This document shows, one piece after another, positions 50,063 through 63,400 of a DNA stretch of 64,000 nucleotides. Position numbers and translations under genes: made by a program. The notes beneath the pieces were generated by a model. That model saw only the letters and a program-made list of their open reading frames with translations. It had not been told where the DNA came from and did not search any database. Source of the stretch: Pseudomonas sp. DC1.2. Lineage in GTDB: Bacteria; Pseudomonadota; Gammaproteobacteria; Pseudomonadales; Pseudomonadaceae. The stretch covers positions 4,990,001 to 5,054,000 of the forward strand of contig NZ_CP133782.1 in the NCBI RefSeq assembly GCF_034351645.1, in the 5' to 3' direction. Numbering within the stretch: position 1 is the stretch's first letter; every line of letters starts with the position of its first letter.

Positions 50063-51621
50063 CCGCCAAAGAGCAGAAGCGCCACCCTATTTCCACCGGC
50101 TCCGAATGGACGTTCGAGCTGATCCAGGCCTACGACCGCGAAATCAGCCGTATCGCGGCCCGTTACGCCCTCGACACGTACCCCAACCAGATCGAAGTGA
50201 TCACCGCCGAGCAGATGATGGACGCCTATGCCTCGGTCGGCATGCCATTGGGGTATCACCATTGGTCGTATGGCAAACACTTCCTCAGCACCGAGAAATC
50301 CTACAGCCGCGGGCAAATGGGGCTGGCCTACGAAATTGTCATCAACTCAGACCCCTGCATTGCCTATCTGATGGAAGAAAACACCATCTGCATGCAGGCA
50401 CTGGTCGTCGCCCATGCATGCTACGGCCATAACAGCTTCTTCAAGGGCAATTACCTGTTCCGTACCTGGACCGACGCCAGCTCAATCATCGATTATCTGG
50501 TGTTTGCCAAGCAGTACATCATGCAATGCGAAGAGCGCCACGGCATCGACGCCGTGGAGGACCTGCTGGACTCCTGTCACGCGCTGATGAATTACGGGGT
50601 TGATCGCTACAAACGTCCGTACCCGATTTCTGCGGAGGAAGAACGTCGGCGGCAGAAAGAACGAGAAGAGCATTTGCAGAAGCAGATCAACGATCTGTGG
50701 CGAACGATCCCCAAAGGCGCAGACAAGTACAGCGACAAGGACAACGCGCGCTTCCCCGCCGAACCTCAGGAAAACATCCTGTACTTCATCGAAAAACACG
50801 CGCCGTTATTGGAGCCCTGGCAGCGCGAGATTGTGCGAATCGTGCGCAAAATCGCTCAATACTTCTACCCGCAACGTCAGACTCAAGTGATGAACGAAGG
50901 GTGGGCCACGTTCTGGCACTACACCCTGATGAACGATCTGTACGACGAAGGCTTGGTCACAGACGGCTTCATGATGGAGTTCTTGACGTCGCATACCAGC
51001 GTGGTCATGCAGCCCGGCTTTGACAGCCCCTACTACAACGGCATAAACCCCTATGCCTTGGGCTTTGCCATGTACCGGGACATTCGACGCATGTGCGAAC
51101 ACCCGACCGAGGAAGATTACCGCTGGTTTCCTGAAATTGCCGGCACCGACTGGCTGTCGAGCATCAAGTTCGCCATGAGTAGTTTCAAGGACGAGAGTTT
51201 CATCCTCCAGTACCTGTCCCCACAGGTGATCCGCGACCTGAAGCTGTTCAGCATTCTCGATGATGACCAGAAGGACGACCTCCTGGTTCCTGCTATTCAC
51301 GACGAGCCTGGCTATCGAATCATCCGTGAAACCCTGGCGGCGCAGTACAACCTGGGCAATCGCGAACCCAACGTGCAGATCTACAGCATCGACCGCCGCG
51401 GTGACCGCTCACTGACCCTGCGCCATCAGCAACACGACCGTAAGCCGCTGGCAGAGTCCACCGATGAAGTGCTCAAGCACCTCCACCGGCTGTGGGGCTT
51501 CGACATCCACTTGGAAACCCTGCAAGGCGACCAAGTGATGAAAACCCATCACGTTCCGCCCAGAAGCGAACACAGCGAAGGCGATTACGGTCGTCTGGAC
51601 TTAGCCGTCATTCATCTTTGA
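50059..51621 (+). CDS. SpoVR family protein
   Basis: A 520-residue protein of the SpoVR/YcgB family. B. subtilis SpoVR acts in spore cortex formation, but in Pseudomonas its role is unknown. Conserved segments include [29 protein letters not shown] and [10 protein letters not shown], whose His/Glu content suggests a metal site like that of a zinc hydrolase. It is the third gene of the module and overlaps yeaH by 4 bases. Confidence 0.93.
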   Translation: MTAKEQKRHPISTGSEWTFELIQAYDREISRIAARYALDTYPNQIEVITAEQMMDAYASVGMPLGYHHWSYGKHFLSTEKSYSRGQMGLAYEIVINSDPCIAYLMEENTICMQALVVAHACYGHNSFFKGNYLFRTWTDASSIIDYLVFAKQYIMQCEERHGIDAVEDLLDSCHALMNYGVDRYKRPYPISAEEERRRQKEREEHLQKQINDLWRTIPKGADKYSDKDNARFPAEPQENILYFIEKHAPLLEPWQREIVRIVRKIAQYFYPQRQTQVMNEGWATFWHYTLMNDLYDEGLVTDGFMMEFLTSHTSVVMQPGFDSPYYNGINPYALGFAMYRDIRRMCEHPTEEDYRWFPEIAGTDWLSSIKFAMSSFKDESFILQYLSPQVIRDLKLFSILDDDQKDDLLVPAIHDEPGYRIIRETLAAQYNLGNREPNVQIYSIDRRGDRSLTLRHQQHDRKPLAESTDEVLKHLHRLWGFDIHLETLQGDQVMKTHHVPPRSEHSEGDYGRLDLAVIHL

Positions 51622-51684
51622 TCCTGTTTACGCCTCCGGAAGTTCGACGCAACGGTTATTCTGTCGAGCTAACGGAGGTTTTTT

Positions 51685-52914
51685 ATGCAGATTTATAAAG
51701 TCGGTGGTGCAGTACGTGATCGCCTGCTAGGCAAGCCTGTCACCGACATCGACTGGGTCGTGGTAGGGGCAACCGCAGAAGAAATGCTCGCCCAGGGTTT
51801 TCGCCCTGTGGGCTCGGACTTTCCCGTGTTTCTTCATCCCAAAAGCGGCGAGGAGTACGCGCTCGCCCGGACCGAACGCAAAAGCGGACGCGGTTACGGC
51901 GGGTTTACTTTTCACGCCAGCCCCGAAGTCACCCTCGAAGAAGACTTGATCCGTCGCGACCTGACGATCAATGCCATGGCCGAAGACGCTCAGCAAAACC
52001 TGACCGACCCTTACCAAGGTCAACGCGACCTTGAGGCCCGAGTGCTTCGTCATGTATCGCCCGCTTTCGCAGAAGATCCACTGCGAGTCTTGCGCGTTGC
52101 ACGCTTTGCCGCTCGTTACGCAGCACTGGGTTTTAACGTCGCCCCCGAGACGCTGGAACTGATGCGTCAACTCAGCGATTCTGGGGAATTGGAGGCACTG
52201 ACCGCAGAACGCAGCTGGAAAGAGATCGCTCGCGCCTTGATGGAAGACCAGCCACAGGTGTTTATCGAGGTCCTGCGTGCGTGCGGCGCACTCAAGGTGT
52301 TGATGCCGGAAATCGACGCTTTGTTCGGCGTACCACAACCGGAGGCCCATCACCCGGAAATCGATACCGGCGTACACACCTTGAGCGTGCTGGAGCAAGC
52401 AGCGCGGCACAAACAACCGCTGACGGTACGCTGGGCCTGCCTGCTGCATGACTTGGGCAAAGGACTCACGCCCGAGGAGGAATGGCCACGGCACATCGCC
52501 CACGAGCACAAGGGCCTGAAGCTGATCAAAGCGGTCAACGAACGATTCAAGGCGCCGAAGGACTGCCAGGAACTAGCGTTGCTGGTAGGCCAATACCACA
52601 CTCATGGCCATCGCGCCCTGGAGCTCAAACCGTCGACGCTGCTCGAGCTACTGCAGAGCTTCGACGTGTACCGGCGACCGCAGCGATTTGAAGAGTTTAT
52701 TTCGGCGTGCGAAATGGATGCTCGGGGACGCAAGGGCCTTGAGCAAAGAAGTTATCCCCAGGCGGATTATTTGCGCGGAGCGGCGAATGCGGCGCGAACC
52801 GTCGCGGTTCAACCGTTACTGGAAAAGGGATTTAAGGGGCCTGAGTTGGGGGAGGCGATTAAGCGTGAGCGGCTTAAGGCGTTGAAGGCTTACAAAGAGA
52901 CGACGCCTGCCTGA
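51685..52914 (+). CDS. cca: Multifunctional CCA tRNA nucleotidyltransferase/phosphohydrolase
   Basis: Cca adds or repairs the CCA end of tRNA. The 409-residue product starts [16 protein letters not shown], with catalytic Asp21 and Asp23 in TDIDWVV. The RNA-binding neck includes [12 protein letters not shown]-terminal HD domain (about residues 228-258, with LLHDLGKG) adds phosphatase and phosphodiesterase activity. A strong GGAGG ribosome site precedes it. It stands alone, convergent with folK-folB. Confidence 0.96.
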   Translation: MQIYKVGGAVRDRLLGKPVTDIDWVVVGATAEEMLAQGFRPVGSDFPVFLHPKSGEEYALARTERKSGRGYGGFTFHASPEVTLEEDLIRRDLTINAMAEDAQQNLTDPYQGQRDLEARVLRHVSPAFAEDPLRVLRVARFAARYAALGFNVAPETLELMRQLSDSGELEALTAERSWKEIARALMEDQPQVFIEVLRACGALKVLMPEIDALFGVPQPEAHHPEIDTGVHTLSVLEQAARHKQPLTVRWACLLHDLGKGLTPEEEWPRHIAHEHKGLKLIKAVNERFKAPKDCQELALLVGQYHTHGHRALELKPSTLLELLQSFDVYRRPQRFEEFISACEMDARGRKGLEQRSYPQADYLRGAANAARTVAVQPLLEKGFKGPELGEAIKRERLKALKAYKETTPA

Positions 52915-52918
52915 AAAG

Positions 52919-52977
52919 CTCCGCGGGCGAGCGCTCGCGGGGCCGCTCAATCCTCTGGGACCAAGCCTGCTCGCGAA
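52919..52977. repeat. REP-like palindromes between cca and folK
   Basis: A perfect 12-base palindrome GCGAGCGCTCGC at 52927-52938 and a degenerate REP (GGGACCAAGCCTGCTCGCGA) lie between the two convergent stops. They could act as a transcription barrier. Confidence 0.5.
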
Positions 52978-52983
52978 CCCATC

Positions 52984-53502
52984 TCACAATAAATTCAAAG
53001 GCGTGAGTGGCTTGCCACGCCACTCGAATGCCACTGGCGCCAGCACCTGCTCAATCTGCGCCTCGCCCCACAAGGTCGCAAAGCTCTTGCCCACGCCTGG
53101 GTGCTCCCTGTCCGGCGCAATCAACGACAACGGCCATAACACAAAGGCGTTTTTCAGAATTTCCGCCCGAGGCAGGACCAAGCCATCGAAGTTGCCCACA
53201 AGGTCACCGAACAACAGGACATCGATGTCCAGCGGCAAACCCTTGCGGTCTGGCGCATAGCGACCATTGTCCGCCTCAATCAATTTCAATCGCCGGTCCA
53301 GCTCCACCAATGACAAATCAGTGAAGGCCGACACCACAAAGTTGAAGAACGGCCCGCTCTTGATCCCCACTGGCTGGCTTTCAAACACCGCCGAGCACTG
53401 TATATCCACCAGAAAATCCGCAAGGGCTTCCAGGCCGGCGTACAAATGGGATTCACGCTCGATATTGCTCCCGAGCCCGAGGTACACCTGAGTCAGCGAC
53501 AT
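52984..53502 (-). CDS. folK: 2-amino-4-hydroxy-6-hydroxymethyldihydropteridine pyrophosphokinase
   Basis: FolK transfers pyrophosphate from ATP to the pterin in folate synthesis. The 172-residue product has the family start [17 protein letters not shown] and the signatures PVGIKSGPFFNFV, RKGLPLDIDVLLFGD and VLPRAEILKNAFVLWPL. It overlaps the 3' end of folB by 10 bases and is transcribed after it. Confidence 0.95.
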   Translation of the reverse strand: MSLTQVYLGLGSNIERESHLYAGLEALADFLVDIQCSAVFESQPVGIKSGPFFNFVVSAFTDLSLVELDRRLKLIEADNGRYAPDRKGLPLDIDVLLFGDLVGNFDGLVLPRAEILKNAFVLWPLSLIAPDREHPGVGKSFATLWGEAQIEQVLAPVAFEWRGKPLTPLNLL

Positions 53503-53849
53503 CCGCGCTCGATCTCCACGCCCACACCACCCGTGGCCGCCGGCACTGCGCCCGGCTTGGTCAATTTAAGGCGAATCCAAGTGATGTTGAACTCACTCAT
53601 CAATACTTGCACCAGGCGCTCGGCAAACGTTTCCACCAACTGAAACTGCGCTTGCTCGGCAAAGACCTGAATACGCGATGAAACACTCGCATAGTCGAGT
53701 GCCAAGGTCAGGTCGTCACCGGCCGCTGCCGGGCGATTATCCCAAGCGAAGCTCAGATCAAGTCGCAGGCACTGTCGGATGTCTCGCTCCCAGTCGTAGG
53801 CACCTATGACGGTGTCAACTTCCAGGCCCTCGATAAACACTCTGTCCAA
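53493..53849 (-). CDS. folB: Dihydroneopterin aldolase
   Basis: FolB cleaves dihydroneopterin to the pterin used by FolK, and epimerises it. The 118-residue product begins (L/M)[21 protein letters not shown] with the usual Tyr and Glu of the active site, and ends with [22 protein letters not shown] chose the TTG at 53849, preceded by GGAGAAGAG; the longer frame from 53873 has no conserved extension. It overlaps folK, and the two make consecutive steps of one pathway. Confidence 0.9.
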   Translation of the reverse strand: MDRVFIEGLEVDTVIGAYDWERDIRQCLRLDLSFAWDNRPAAAGDDLTLALDYASVSSRIQVFAEQAQFQLVETFAERLVQVLMSEFNITWIRLKLTKPGAVPAATGGVGVEIERGCR

Positions 53850-53923
53850 GCACTCTTCTCCACTGCACGACAAGGGCGCAATGCGCCGTTAGAATCAGGG
53901 CGTCCTCGCCCGGAATAGTTAGC

Positions 53924-54493
53924 ATGTTTTGGTTACTGGCGACTCTCGCCTACCTGCTTGGCTCTCTGTCCTTCGCCATTTTGCTCAGCCGCCTGACCGG
54001 TAATCCGGATCCGCGAATGAGTGGCTCGGGCAATGCGGGTGCTACCAATATGTTGCGCCTGGCCGGCAAGAAGCTCGCCGTCCTGACCCTGATCGGAGAC
54101 CTCTGCAAAGGCCTGATGCCGGTGCTGATCGCCGGCGCTGCCAACCTTTCGCTACAAGAACAGGCCTGGATCGGCGTCTGCGCCGTCATGGGCCACCTGT
54201 ACCCGCTGTATTTCCGCTTTCATGGCGGCAAGGGTGTCGCCACCGCTGCCGGCATGCTGCTGGGCCTTTACCCACCCGCAGCCTTGCTGGCGGTCTGCGC
54301 CTGGCTGCTGACGTTCTATCTGACCCGCACCAGCTCGCTCGCCGCACTGATCGCCACACCGCTGACTCTGCCATTGCTCGCCTGGCAAGAACCGGCCGCG
54401 CTGCTGCCCATGAGCGCACTCACGGGCCTGATCGTCTGGCGCCACCGCGGCAATCTACGCGACCTGTTTGCCGGGCGCGAACGGCATTTTTAA
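53924..54493 (+). CDS. plsY: Glycerol-3-phosphate acyltransferase PlsY
   Basis: PlsY transfers the acyl group from acyl-phosphate to glycerol-3-phosphate, the first step of phospholipid synthesis. The 189-residue membrane protein has about five helices and the family motifs [12 protein letters not shown] and [12 protein letters not shown]. It diverges from folB-folK and is convergent with tsaD. A good start is the ATG at 53924. Confidence 0.95.
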   Translation: MFWLLATLAYLLGSLSFAILLSRLTGNPDPRMSGSGNAGATNMLRLAGKKLAVLTLIGDLCKGLMPVLIAGAANLSLQEQAWIGVCAVMGHLYPLYFRFHGGKGVATAAGMLLGLYPPAALLAVCAWLLTFYLTRTSSLAALIATPLTLPLLAWQEPAALLPMSALTGLIVWRHRGNLRDLFAGRERHF

Positions 54494-54516
54494 ATACCAC
54501 TCGTAAGTGCCACCGA

Positions 54517-55542
54517 TCACAAGGCCGACAATTGCTCCATCGGCCAGCGCGCCTGCACGCTAATCGCCAAGCTTTCGTGCTGACCGGCCTGCAAGCGCTG
54601 GCAGCCGGCAAACGCAATCATGGCGCCGTTGTCGGTACAGAACTCGGGGCGGGCATAAAACACATCGCCCTTCATGTCGCCGAGCATTTTCTCCAACGAA
54701 ACACGCAAAGCCTTGTTGGCGCTGACGCCCCCAGCGATCACCAGACGCTTCATGCCGGCCTGTTTGAGAGCACGCTTGCACTTGATGGTCAAAGTCTCCA
54801 CCACGGCCTGCTGGAACGCCAGCGCGATGTCGCAACGGGCTTGCTCACCGTCGTCCCCGACGCTGACGCACTGCTGCCAAGTATTCAGGGCAAAGGTTTT
54901 CAAGCCGCTGAAGCTGAAAGCCAAGCCTGGACGGTCGCACATCGGACGTGGAAAAAGGAAACGCCCTACAACCCCCTGCTCTGCCAGGCGAGCGATTTCG
55001 GGACCACCCGGATAATTGAGCCCCATCATCTTTGCCGTCTTGTCGAACGCCTCGCCGGCCGCATCATCGAGCGTCTCGCCCAACAACGTGTATTGGCCGA
55101 TCCCATCGACCTGAACCAACTGCGTATGCCCCCCTGAAACCAACAAAGCGACGAACGGGAATTCGGGCGGTTGCGACTCAAGCATCGGCGCTAGCAAATG
55201 GCCTTCCATGTGATGCACACCCAAGGCCGGAATACCCCAGGCAAAAGCCAACGCCTGAGCACAGGAAGCCCCCACCAGCAGCGCACCGACCAGTCCGGGA
55301 CCGGCGGTATAAGCGATGGCGTCGATCTCGGTAGGCACACAGTCAGCCTCCGCCAACACCTGACGAATCAAGGGCAGCATGCGTTTGACGTGATCACGCG
55401 AGGCCAGCTCCGGCACCACGCCACCATAGGCACGATGGAGATCGATCTGACTGAACAGCGCGTCGGCCAGCAGACCTCGCTCACTGTCGTAAAGTGCGAC
55501 ACCGGTTTCGTCGCAAGAGGTTTCTAATCCCAGTACTAGCAT
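54517..55542 (-). CDS. tsaD: tRNA N6-adenosine threonylcarbamoyltransferase TsaD
   Basis: TsaD transfers threonylcarbamoyl to A37 of ANN-decoding tRNAs together with TsaB and TsaE. The 341-residue ASKHA protein begins [14 protein letters not shown]. Its metal ligands include His111 and His115 in [10 protein letters not shown], with SGGHTQL and [10 protein letters not shown] also present. It diverges from rpsU, the arrangement found in E. coli and many other gamma-proteobacteria. Confidence 0.97.
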   Translation of the reverse strand: MLVLGLETSCDETGVALYDSERGLLADALFSQIDLHRAYGGVVPELASRDHVKRMLPLIRQVLAEADCVPTEIDAIAYTAGPGLVGALLVGASCAQALAFAWGIPALGVHHMEGHLLAPMLESQPPEFPFVALLVSGGHTQLVQVDGIGQYTLLGETLDDAAGEAFDKTAKMMGLNYPGGPEIARLAEQGVVGRFLFPRPMCDRPGLAFSFSGLKTFALNTWQQCVSVGDDGEQARCDIALAFQQAVVETLTIKCKRALKQAGMKRLVIAGGVSANKALRVSLEKMLGDMKGDVFYARPEFCTDNGAMIAFAGCQRLQAGQHESLAISVQARWPMEQLSAL

Positions 55543-55741
55543 GGGTTTACGCCTTGTTTAGGCTGAATTCGAAGGCGCGCATAATAGTCGCCATGGGATG
55601 CCCCGACTAGCGGTTTTCGATCAGAGGCTTTGCATTCCGGTCAATGAGGGGTTAACATCCGCAACCCTTAAAAACCGACGTCTTCAAGTGCTCTTTTGCC
55701 GCGAGGATGTTGACCCCGGTAATGAATGAAGGTAGCTCTGG

Positions 55742-55957
55742 ATGCCAGCCGTCAAAGTAAAAGAGAACGAACCCTTCGACGTAGCTCTGCGTCGTTTCAA
55801 GCGCTCCTGCGAAAAAGCCGGTGTACTGGCTGAAGTTCGTAGCCGCGAATTCTACGAGAAGCCAACTTCTGAGCGTAAGCGTAAAGCAGCAGCCGCTGTT
55901 AAGCGTCACGCCAAGAAAGTACAGCGCGAACAGCGCCGTGCCGTTCGTCTGTACTAA
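55742..55957 (+). CDS. rpsU: 30S ribosomal protein S21
   Basis: A 71-residue basic ribosomal protein ([20 protein letters not shown]), involved in initiation. It heads the macromolecular synthesis operon rpsU-dnaG-rpoD, which couples translation, replication and transcription. The ribosome site is AAGG before the ATG. A hairpin 31 bases after the stop probably limits read-through into dnaG. Confidence 0.98.
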
Positions 55958-56438
55958 TACACAGACGTTCGTAGCAAGCTTCTGCCAAGCCCGGCCCTCA
56001 GCCGGGCTAATGGCATTTTCGGAAAACGCTTGATGCTTCACCGTCAAAGCCGCAGACGCGACCGAGACACATCTGCTTCACAGCGTCAGACCTGGCTCTT
56101 TTGCCAGCGGTGCACGTCTTTTCTGACGAGCCTTCCAAGGCTACTGACGAGCACATCCACTGATTCCTCTCACGACGATCAGCCCAAGGCACCAGCATGC
56201 GTGCCAGATTATGAGCTATCCGAGGCCATCGATTGGCCGTAGCGGATTTCAGCGCAACACTTTCATAGCGTCGAATACTGATCAGCACTAACGTCAGTGG
56301 ATTTTCGGCAGATACACTTCCCGACAGCGATTACGCAGACGACACTGGTCGAGCCGCACACTGTGCGTGCCTCAGACAATGACCCGCGTTCGCCAGCCCA
56401 TCGCCGGGATCCAATTCATCGCAGATGACGAGAACGCC
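55958..56438. other. 481-base spacer between rpsU and dnaG with an attenuator hairpin
   Basis: The hairpin AGCCCGGC-CCTCA-GCCGGGCT at 55988-56008, followed by TAATGGCATTTTC, fits the partial terminator expected between rpsU and dnaG. The remaining 430 bases contain no clear gene. The long spacer could hold an internal promoter. Confidence 0.6.
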
Positions 56439-58406
56439 ATGGCCGGGCTAATTCCCCAGAGCTTCATTGACGACCTTCTGAACCGCACCGACATAGTCGA
56501 CGTGGTCAGCTCGCGCCTGCAGATAAAAAAAGCCGGCAAGAACTACACCGCCTGCTGCCCGTTCCACAAAGAGAAGACCCCGTCTTTCAGCGTCAGCCCC
56601 GACAAACAGTTCTATTACTGCTTCGGCTGCGGCGCTGGCGGCAACGCCCTCGGCTTCATGATGGACCACGACAACCTGGACTTCATCCAGGCGGTCGAAG
56701 AACTGGCCAAAGCCGCCGGCATGGAAATCCCCCGAGAAGAAAGCGGTCGCCCGCACAAACCGCGACAGCCGACTGATTCGCCGCTGTACCCGCTGCTCAC
56801 CGCCGCCGCCGACTTTTACCGTCAAGCCCTGAAAAGCCATCCATCGCGCAAGGCGGCTGTGGATTATTTAAAAGGTCGCGGCCTAACCGGCGAAATCGCC
56901 AGGGACTTTGGCCTCGGCTTTGCTCCTCCGGGCTGGGACAACCTGTTCAAGCACTTGAGCAGCGACACGCTGCAACAGAAAGCCATGGTCGATGCAGGCT
57001 TGCTGATCGAGAACGCCGAAACCGGCAAACGCTATGATCGCTTCCGTGATCGCGTCATGTTCCCGATCCGCGACAGTCGCGGGCGCATCATCGCTTTCGG
57101 TGGCCGCGTTCTTGGCGACGACAAACCGAAATACCTGAACTCACCGGAAACCCCGGTATTTCATAAAGGCCAAGAGCTTTACGGTCTTTATGAAGCACGC
57201 AAAAACAACCGAAACCTCGACGAAATCATCGTTGTCGAAGGCTATATGGACGTTATTGCCTTGGCCCAACAAGGTTTGCGCAATGCCGTCGCCACCCTCG
57301 GCACTGCGACCAGCGAAGAGCACTTGAAGCGACTGTTTCGCGTCGTGCCCAACGTGCTGTTTTGCTTTGACGGCGACCAAGCCGGCCGCAATGCCGCCTG
57401 GCGAGCGCTAGAGGCAGCCCTGCCGTGCCTGCAAGATGGAAGACGAGCACGTTTTCTGTTCCTGCCAGAGGGCGAAGACCCGGATACACTGGTCCGCTCC
57501 GAAGGCACTGACGCCTTCCGCGCGCGGATCAACCAGCACGCCCAGCCACTGGCAGATTATTTTTTCCAGCAACTGACTGAAGAAGCCGACCCGCGCTCGC
57601 TCGAAGGCAAGGCTCACATGGCCACCCTCGCCGCGCCGCTCATCGACAAAGTCCCAGGCGCCAACCTGCGAATCCTGATGCGCCAGCGACTAAGCGAAAT
57701 CACCGGCCTGAGCGGTGAAGCTGTCAGCCAATTGGTACACAGCGCACCACAAGAGGCGCCACCGGCTTACGACCCAGGCATCGATTACGATGCCATGCCG
57801 GATTACAGCGACTACCATCAGCCACAAGCACAAGACATGTATGCGCCGCAGCAGGAATGGACGCCGAAGAAACCCGGCGCCGGCGGTAAGAAGTGGGACA
57901 AGAAACCCTGGGACAAGAACGGCAAGCGCGGCGGCGGTCGTGATCAACCCCGCGCGCCGCGAGTGCCAGCAGCCGTAGAGCCGCCGACGCTGTCAGCCCT
58001 GCGCACCTTGCTACATCACCCGCAACTGGCCGAAAAAGTTGAGGATGCTGGGCATTTTGCTGCCGAGGATCACACCAATACTCAATTGTTGGTGGCCCTG
58101 CTGGAGGCGGTACAGAAGAATCCCAAGCTAAACTCATTTCAGTTGATTGCGCGCTGGCACGGTACAGAGCAAGGACGATTGCTCAAGGCGCTGGCGGAAA
58201 AGGAATGGCTGATTGATGGAGATAACCTTGAACAACAGTTTTTCGACACCATTACTAGCTTGTCAGCCCGCCAACGCGAGCGAAATCTGGAACAACTTCT
58301 TAGAAAAGCACGTCAAAGCGAGCTAAGTGCCGAAGAGAAAAATCAACTGCGCGACCTTTTAAGTCGCAATGTTTCCGCATCAAGCCCGACCTCAACTGGC
58401 GCGTGA
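56439..58406 (+). CDS. dnaG: DNA primase
   Basis: DnaG makes RNA primers at the replication fork. The 655-residue product has the CHC2 zinc ligands Cys40, His43, Cys61 and Cys64, a catalytic TOPRIM domain (VVEGYMDVIALAQ near residue 270), and the C-terminal helicase-binding domain from about 535. A Gly/Lys/Asp-rich linker (about 460-515) is longer than in E. coli. I chose the ATG at 56439; the frame open to 56367 would add non-conserved residues. rpoD follows 67 bases later. Confidence 0.96.
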   Translation: MAGLIPQSFIDDLLNRTDIVDVVSSRLQIKKAGKNYTACCPFHKEKTPSFSVSPDKQFYYCFGCGAGGNALGFMMDHDNLDFIQAVEELAKAAGMEIPREESGRPHKPRQPTDSPLYPLLTAAADFYRQALKSHPSRKAAVDYLKGRGLTGEIARDFGLGFAPPGWDNLFKHLSSDTLQQKAMVDAGLLIENAETGKRYDRFRDRVMFPIRDSRGRIIAFGGRVLGDDKPKYLNSPETPVFHKGQELYGLYEARKNNRNLDEIIVVEGYMDVIALAQQGLRNAVATLGTATSEEHLKRLFRVVPNVLFCFDGDQAGRNAAWRALEAALPCLQDGRRARFLFLPEGEDPDTLVRSEGTDAFRARINQHAQPLADYFFQQLTEEADPRSLEGKAHMATLAAPLIDKVPGANLRILMRQRLSEITGLSGEAVSQLVHSAPQEAPPAYDPGIDYDAMPDYSDYHQPQAQDMYAPQQEWTPKKPGAGGKKWDKKPWDKNGKRGGGRDQPRAPRVPAAVEPPTLSALRTLLHHPQLAEKVEDAGHFAAEDHTNTQLLVALLEAVQKNPKLNSFQLIARWHGTEQGRLLKALAEKEWLIDGDNLEQQFFDTITSLSARQRERNLEQLLRKARQSELSAEEKNQLRDLLSRNVSASSPTSTGA

Positions 58407-58473
58407 GGTCATAGCTCAGGTATAATCCTCGGCTTGTTTTTTGCCCGCCAAGACCTTCAGTGGATAGGGTGTT
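58407..58473 (+). promoter_or_regulatory. Candidate rpoD promoter
   Basis: A consensus TATAAT lies at 58421-58426, with a poor -35 (TGGCGC) 18 bases upstream inside the end of dnaG. In E. coli internal promoters before rpoD allow separate control. Confidence 0.4.
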
Positions 58474-60324
<1,851 letters not shown>

Positions 60325-60328
60325 TCAC

Positions 60329-60356
60329 AAAACCCCCGGCGCAGGCCGGGGGTTTT
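60329..60356 (+). terminator. Terminator of rpoD
   Basis: AAAACCCCCGGC-GCAG-GCCGGGGGTTTT forms a 12-base-pair stem ending in TTTT, five bases after the rpoD stop. Confidence 0.92.
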
Positions 60357-60446
60357 GCTTTGTGCAGATTAAATTTACCGCGCCCCACCCCCCGCCGAAT
60401 TGCCCGTCTACACTCGAAACATTCCCCGAGCCATAACGAGACCGTT

Positions 60447-63400
60447 ATGCCCAGACTGTCGACCGTGCTTTTTTTGCTGTCGCTGATTACCTGGACCGCA
60501 ACGGCTAGCGCGCTGACTCTGACCGACGAAGAACGTAGCTGGCTGACGGCCCACCCGGACCTGCGCCTGGGTGTAGATGCTTCATGGCCCCCATTCGAGT
60601 TTCGCGACGAAGAGGGTCGTTACCAGGGACTGGCCGCTGATTACATCAACCTGATCCGCCAGCGCCTAAACATCAAGCTCACGCCCATAGAACCGGTCAG
60701 TTGGACCGTGGTTCTGGAGGAGGTCAAGAAAGGCAAACTGGACCTGCTACCCGGCATCATGTCGACCCCGGAACGACAGGCCTATCTGTCATTCACCCGA
60801 CCCTACCTGGATTTTCCAATTGTCATTCTCGCCCATAGGGGCGGCGCCCAGCCCCGCAAGATCGAAGACTTGTACGGTCTGAAAATCGCTGTTGTGGAAA
60901 ACTACGCCCCTCATGAACTACTGCGCACACATCACCCGGATTTAAACCTGGTGGCGATGCCCAACGTCAGCTCGGCCTTACAGGCACTGGCAACCGATCA
61001 AGTGGATGCGGTCGTAGGCGATCTTGCTTCCAGCGTCTGGAGCTTGCGCCAACTCAAGCTCGACGGGCTCTATGTCAGCGGCGAAACCCCTTACCGCTAC
61101 CAACTGGCGATGGCCGTGCCACCAAAAAACAAAGTCCTGGTGGGCATCCTGGACAAAGTCCTGGCCGACATAACACCCGATGAGATCAGTGCCATTCAAG
61201 AACACTGGGTCGGCAACGTACTGGACCATCGGTCGTTCTGGTCCAACCTGCTGATCTATGGACTGCCGGGAATGCTGTTGCTCATCACGGTGCTGGCGGT
61301 GGTGATCCGCATCAATCGTCGACTGAGCTCAGAGATTGCACGCCGGATCGACCTTGAACAGGAGTTGCGTACCAGCGAATACCACTACCGCGGACTGGTA
61401 GAAAGTCTTTCGGCGATTGCATGGGAAGCGCGGATAACTGATTTCACGTACAGCTATGTGTCACCACATGCCGAAGCGCTGCTAGGGTATCCCCTCGCCC
61501 ATTGGCTGATTCCAGGTTTCTGGCGCAGCATTATTCACCCCGCTGACCTGACCCGCGCGCAAAACTTCTGTGCTCGCGAAATTGTGGCGGGCCGCGATCA
61601 CAGCCAAGACTATCGGGTGATTACCGCCGACGGTCATTGCCTGTGGGTGCGCGACATTGTCAGCCTGATTGAGCATGGCCACGAACCCGTATTGCGCGGG
61701 CTAATGATCGACATCAGCGAAACCAAGCACATAGAGGAAGCCTTGCGGCTGTCGGAGCAAAAATTCGCCTCGGTGTTCCAGCAATGCCCGGACATTTTGG
61801 TGATTGCCCGGCTTTCAGACGGCTGCTTGCTGGAGGTCAACAAGGCGTTTGAAGAGCAGATAGGCCTCAAGGCCGAAGACGTCGTTGGCCAAACCGCAAC
61901 CACCCTGAATATCTGGGGGATCCCGGGAGTCGGACCCGGCCTGCTACAACGATTGCAGGCCGGCAGTATTCGCAACCTGGAGATGCCCTTCCGCCGCAAC
62001 AACGGACAAGTGTTCACCGGTCTTATCTCCGCCGAGCCGTTTGATCTTGATACGACGCCTGCGCTGGTCGTCGTGGTACGCGACATCAGTCAACTCAAGG
62101 AAACCCAGAAGCAACTGCAAACCTCCGAAGAGAAGTTCGCCAAAGCCTTTCACGCGTCCCCCGATGGTCTACTACTGTCCCGACAAAGCGACGGCCTGCT
62201 GATTGAAGTCAACGAAGGCTTCAGCCGCATTACTGGCTTTAATAGCGCTATTTCCCTGGAGCGCTCGGTCCTCGACCTGGGCATCTGGGTCAACCTGAAC
62301 GAACGTAAGCAGATGCTGGACTTGCTGCAACGAGATGGTTTCGTTCGCGACTTCACTTGCCATATTCGCCGCAGTGACGGGCAGATACGACTGTGCGAAG
62401 TGTCCAGCCGTCCGCTGCCCATCGGTGATGAAGACTGCATGTTGACCATTGCCAGGGACATCACCGAGCGGCATCTGATGCAGGAAAAACTACAACAGGC
62501 TGCCACAGTGTTCGAGAGCACCGCCGAGGGAGTGTTGATTACCGATACACAGCAGCACATCAGCGCGGTCAATCGCGCGTTTACTGAAATCACCGGCTAC
62601 AGCGAGAGCGAAGCACTAGGCCACACCCCTCGCCTGCTCGCCTCGGGGCTGCATGACAGCGCATTCTATGCGGCCATGTGGCATCAACTAACCGCCGAAG
62701 GTCATTGGCAGGGCGAGATTTCCAACCGACGCAAGAACGGCGAGCTTTACCCCAGCTGGTTGACCATCAGCGCCGTGCGCAATCGAGACAAGCTCATCAC
62801 CCATTTTGTCGCGGTGTTCGCCGACATCTCAAGCCTCAAACACGCCCAGGCCAAGCTCGATTATCAGGCCCACCACGACCCCCTCACCGGCCTGCCGAAC
62901 CGCACACTGTTCGAGAGCCGATTGCTGGTCGCGCTGAATAGTCAGCAGGAAAACGGCGGTCAGGGCGCAGTGTTGTTCCTCGACCTGGACCGCTTCAAAC
63001 ACATTAACGACAGCCTCGGCCATCCGGTCGGCGACCTGCTGCTCAAGGGCATCGCCGTTCGCCTCAAGGAGCAACTGCGCGACATTGATACCGTGGCGCG
63101 CTTGGGCGGCGATGAATTCATCATCCTGCTTCCGGGCCTTCAACAACCCAGCGACGCCGACCACATTGCCAACAAATTGCTTCATTGCTTCGCCGCGCCA
63201 TTCCAGGCGGGTGTGCATGAGTTTTTCATCAGTGCCAGCATCGGTACCAGCCTCTACCCGCAGGACGGTGGCGACGTCGCCACACTGGTCAAGAACGCAG
63301 ACGCGGCGATGTACCGCTCCAAGGCCAAGGGCCGCAACCGCGTCGAAAGCTACACCCGCGACCTCACCGCGCAGGCCAGCGAGCGCGTGGCGCTGGAACA

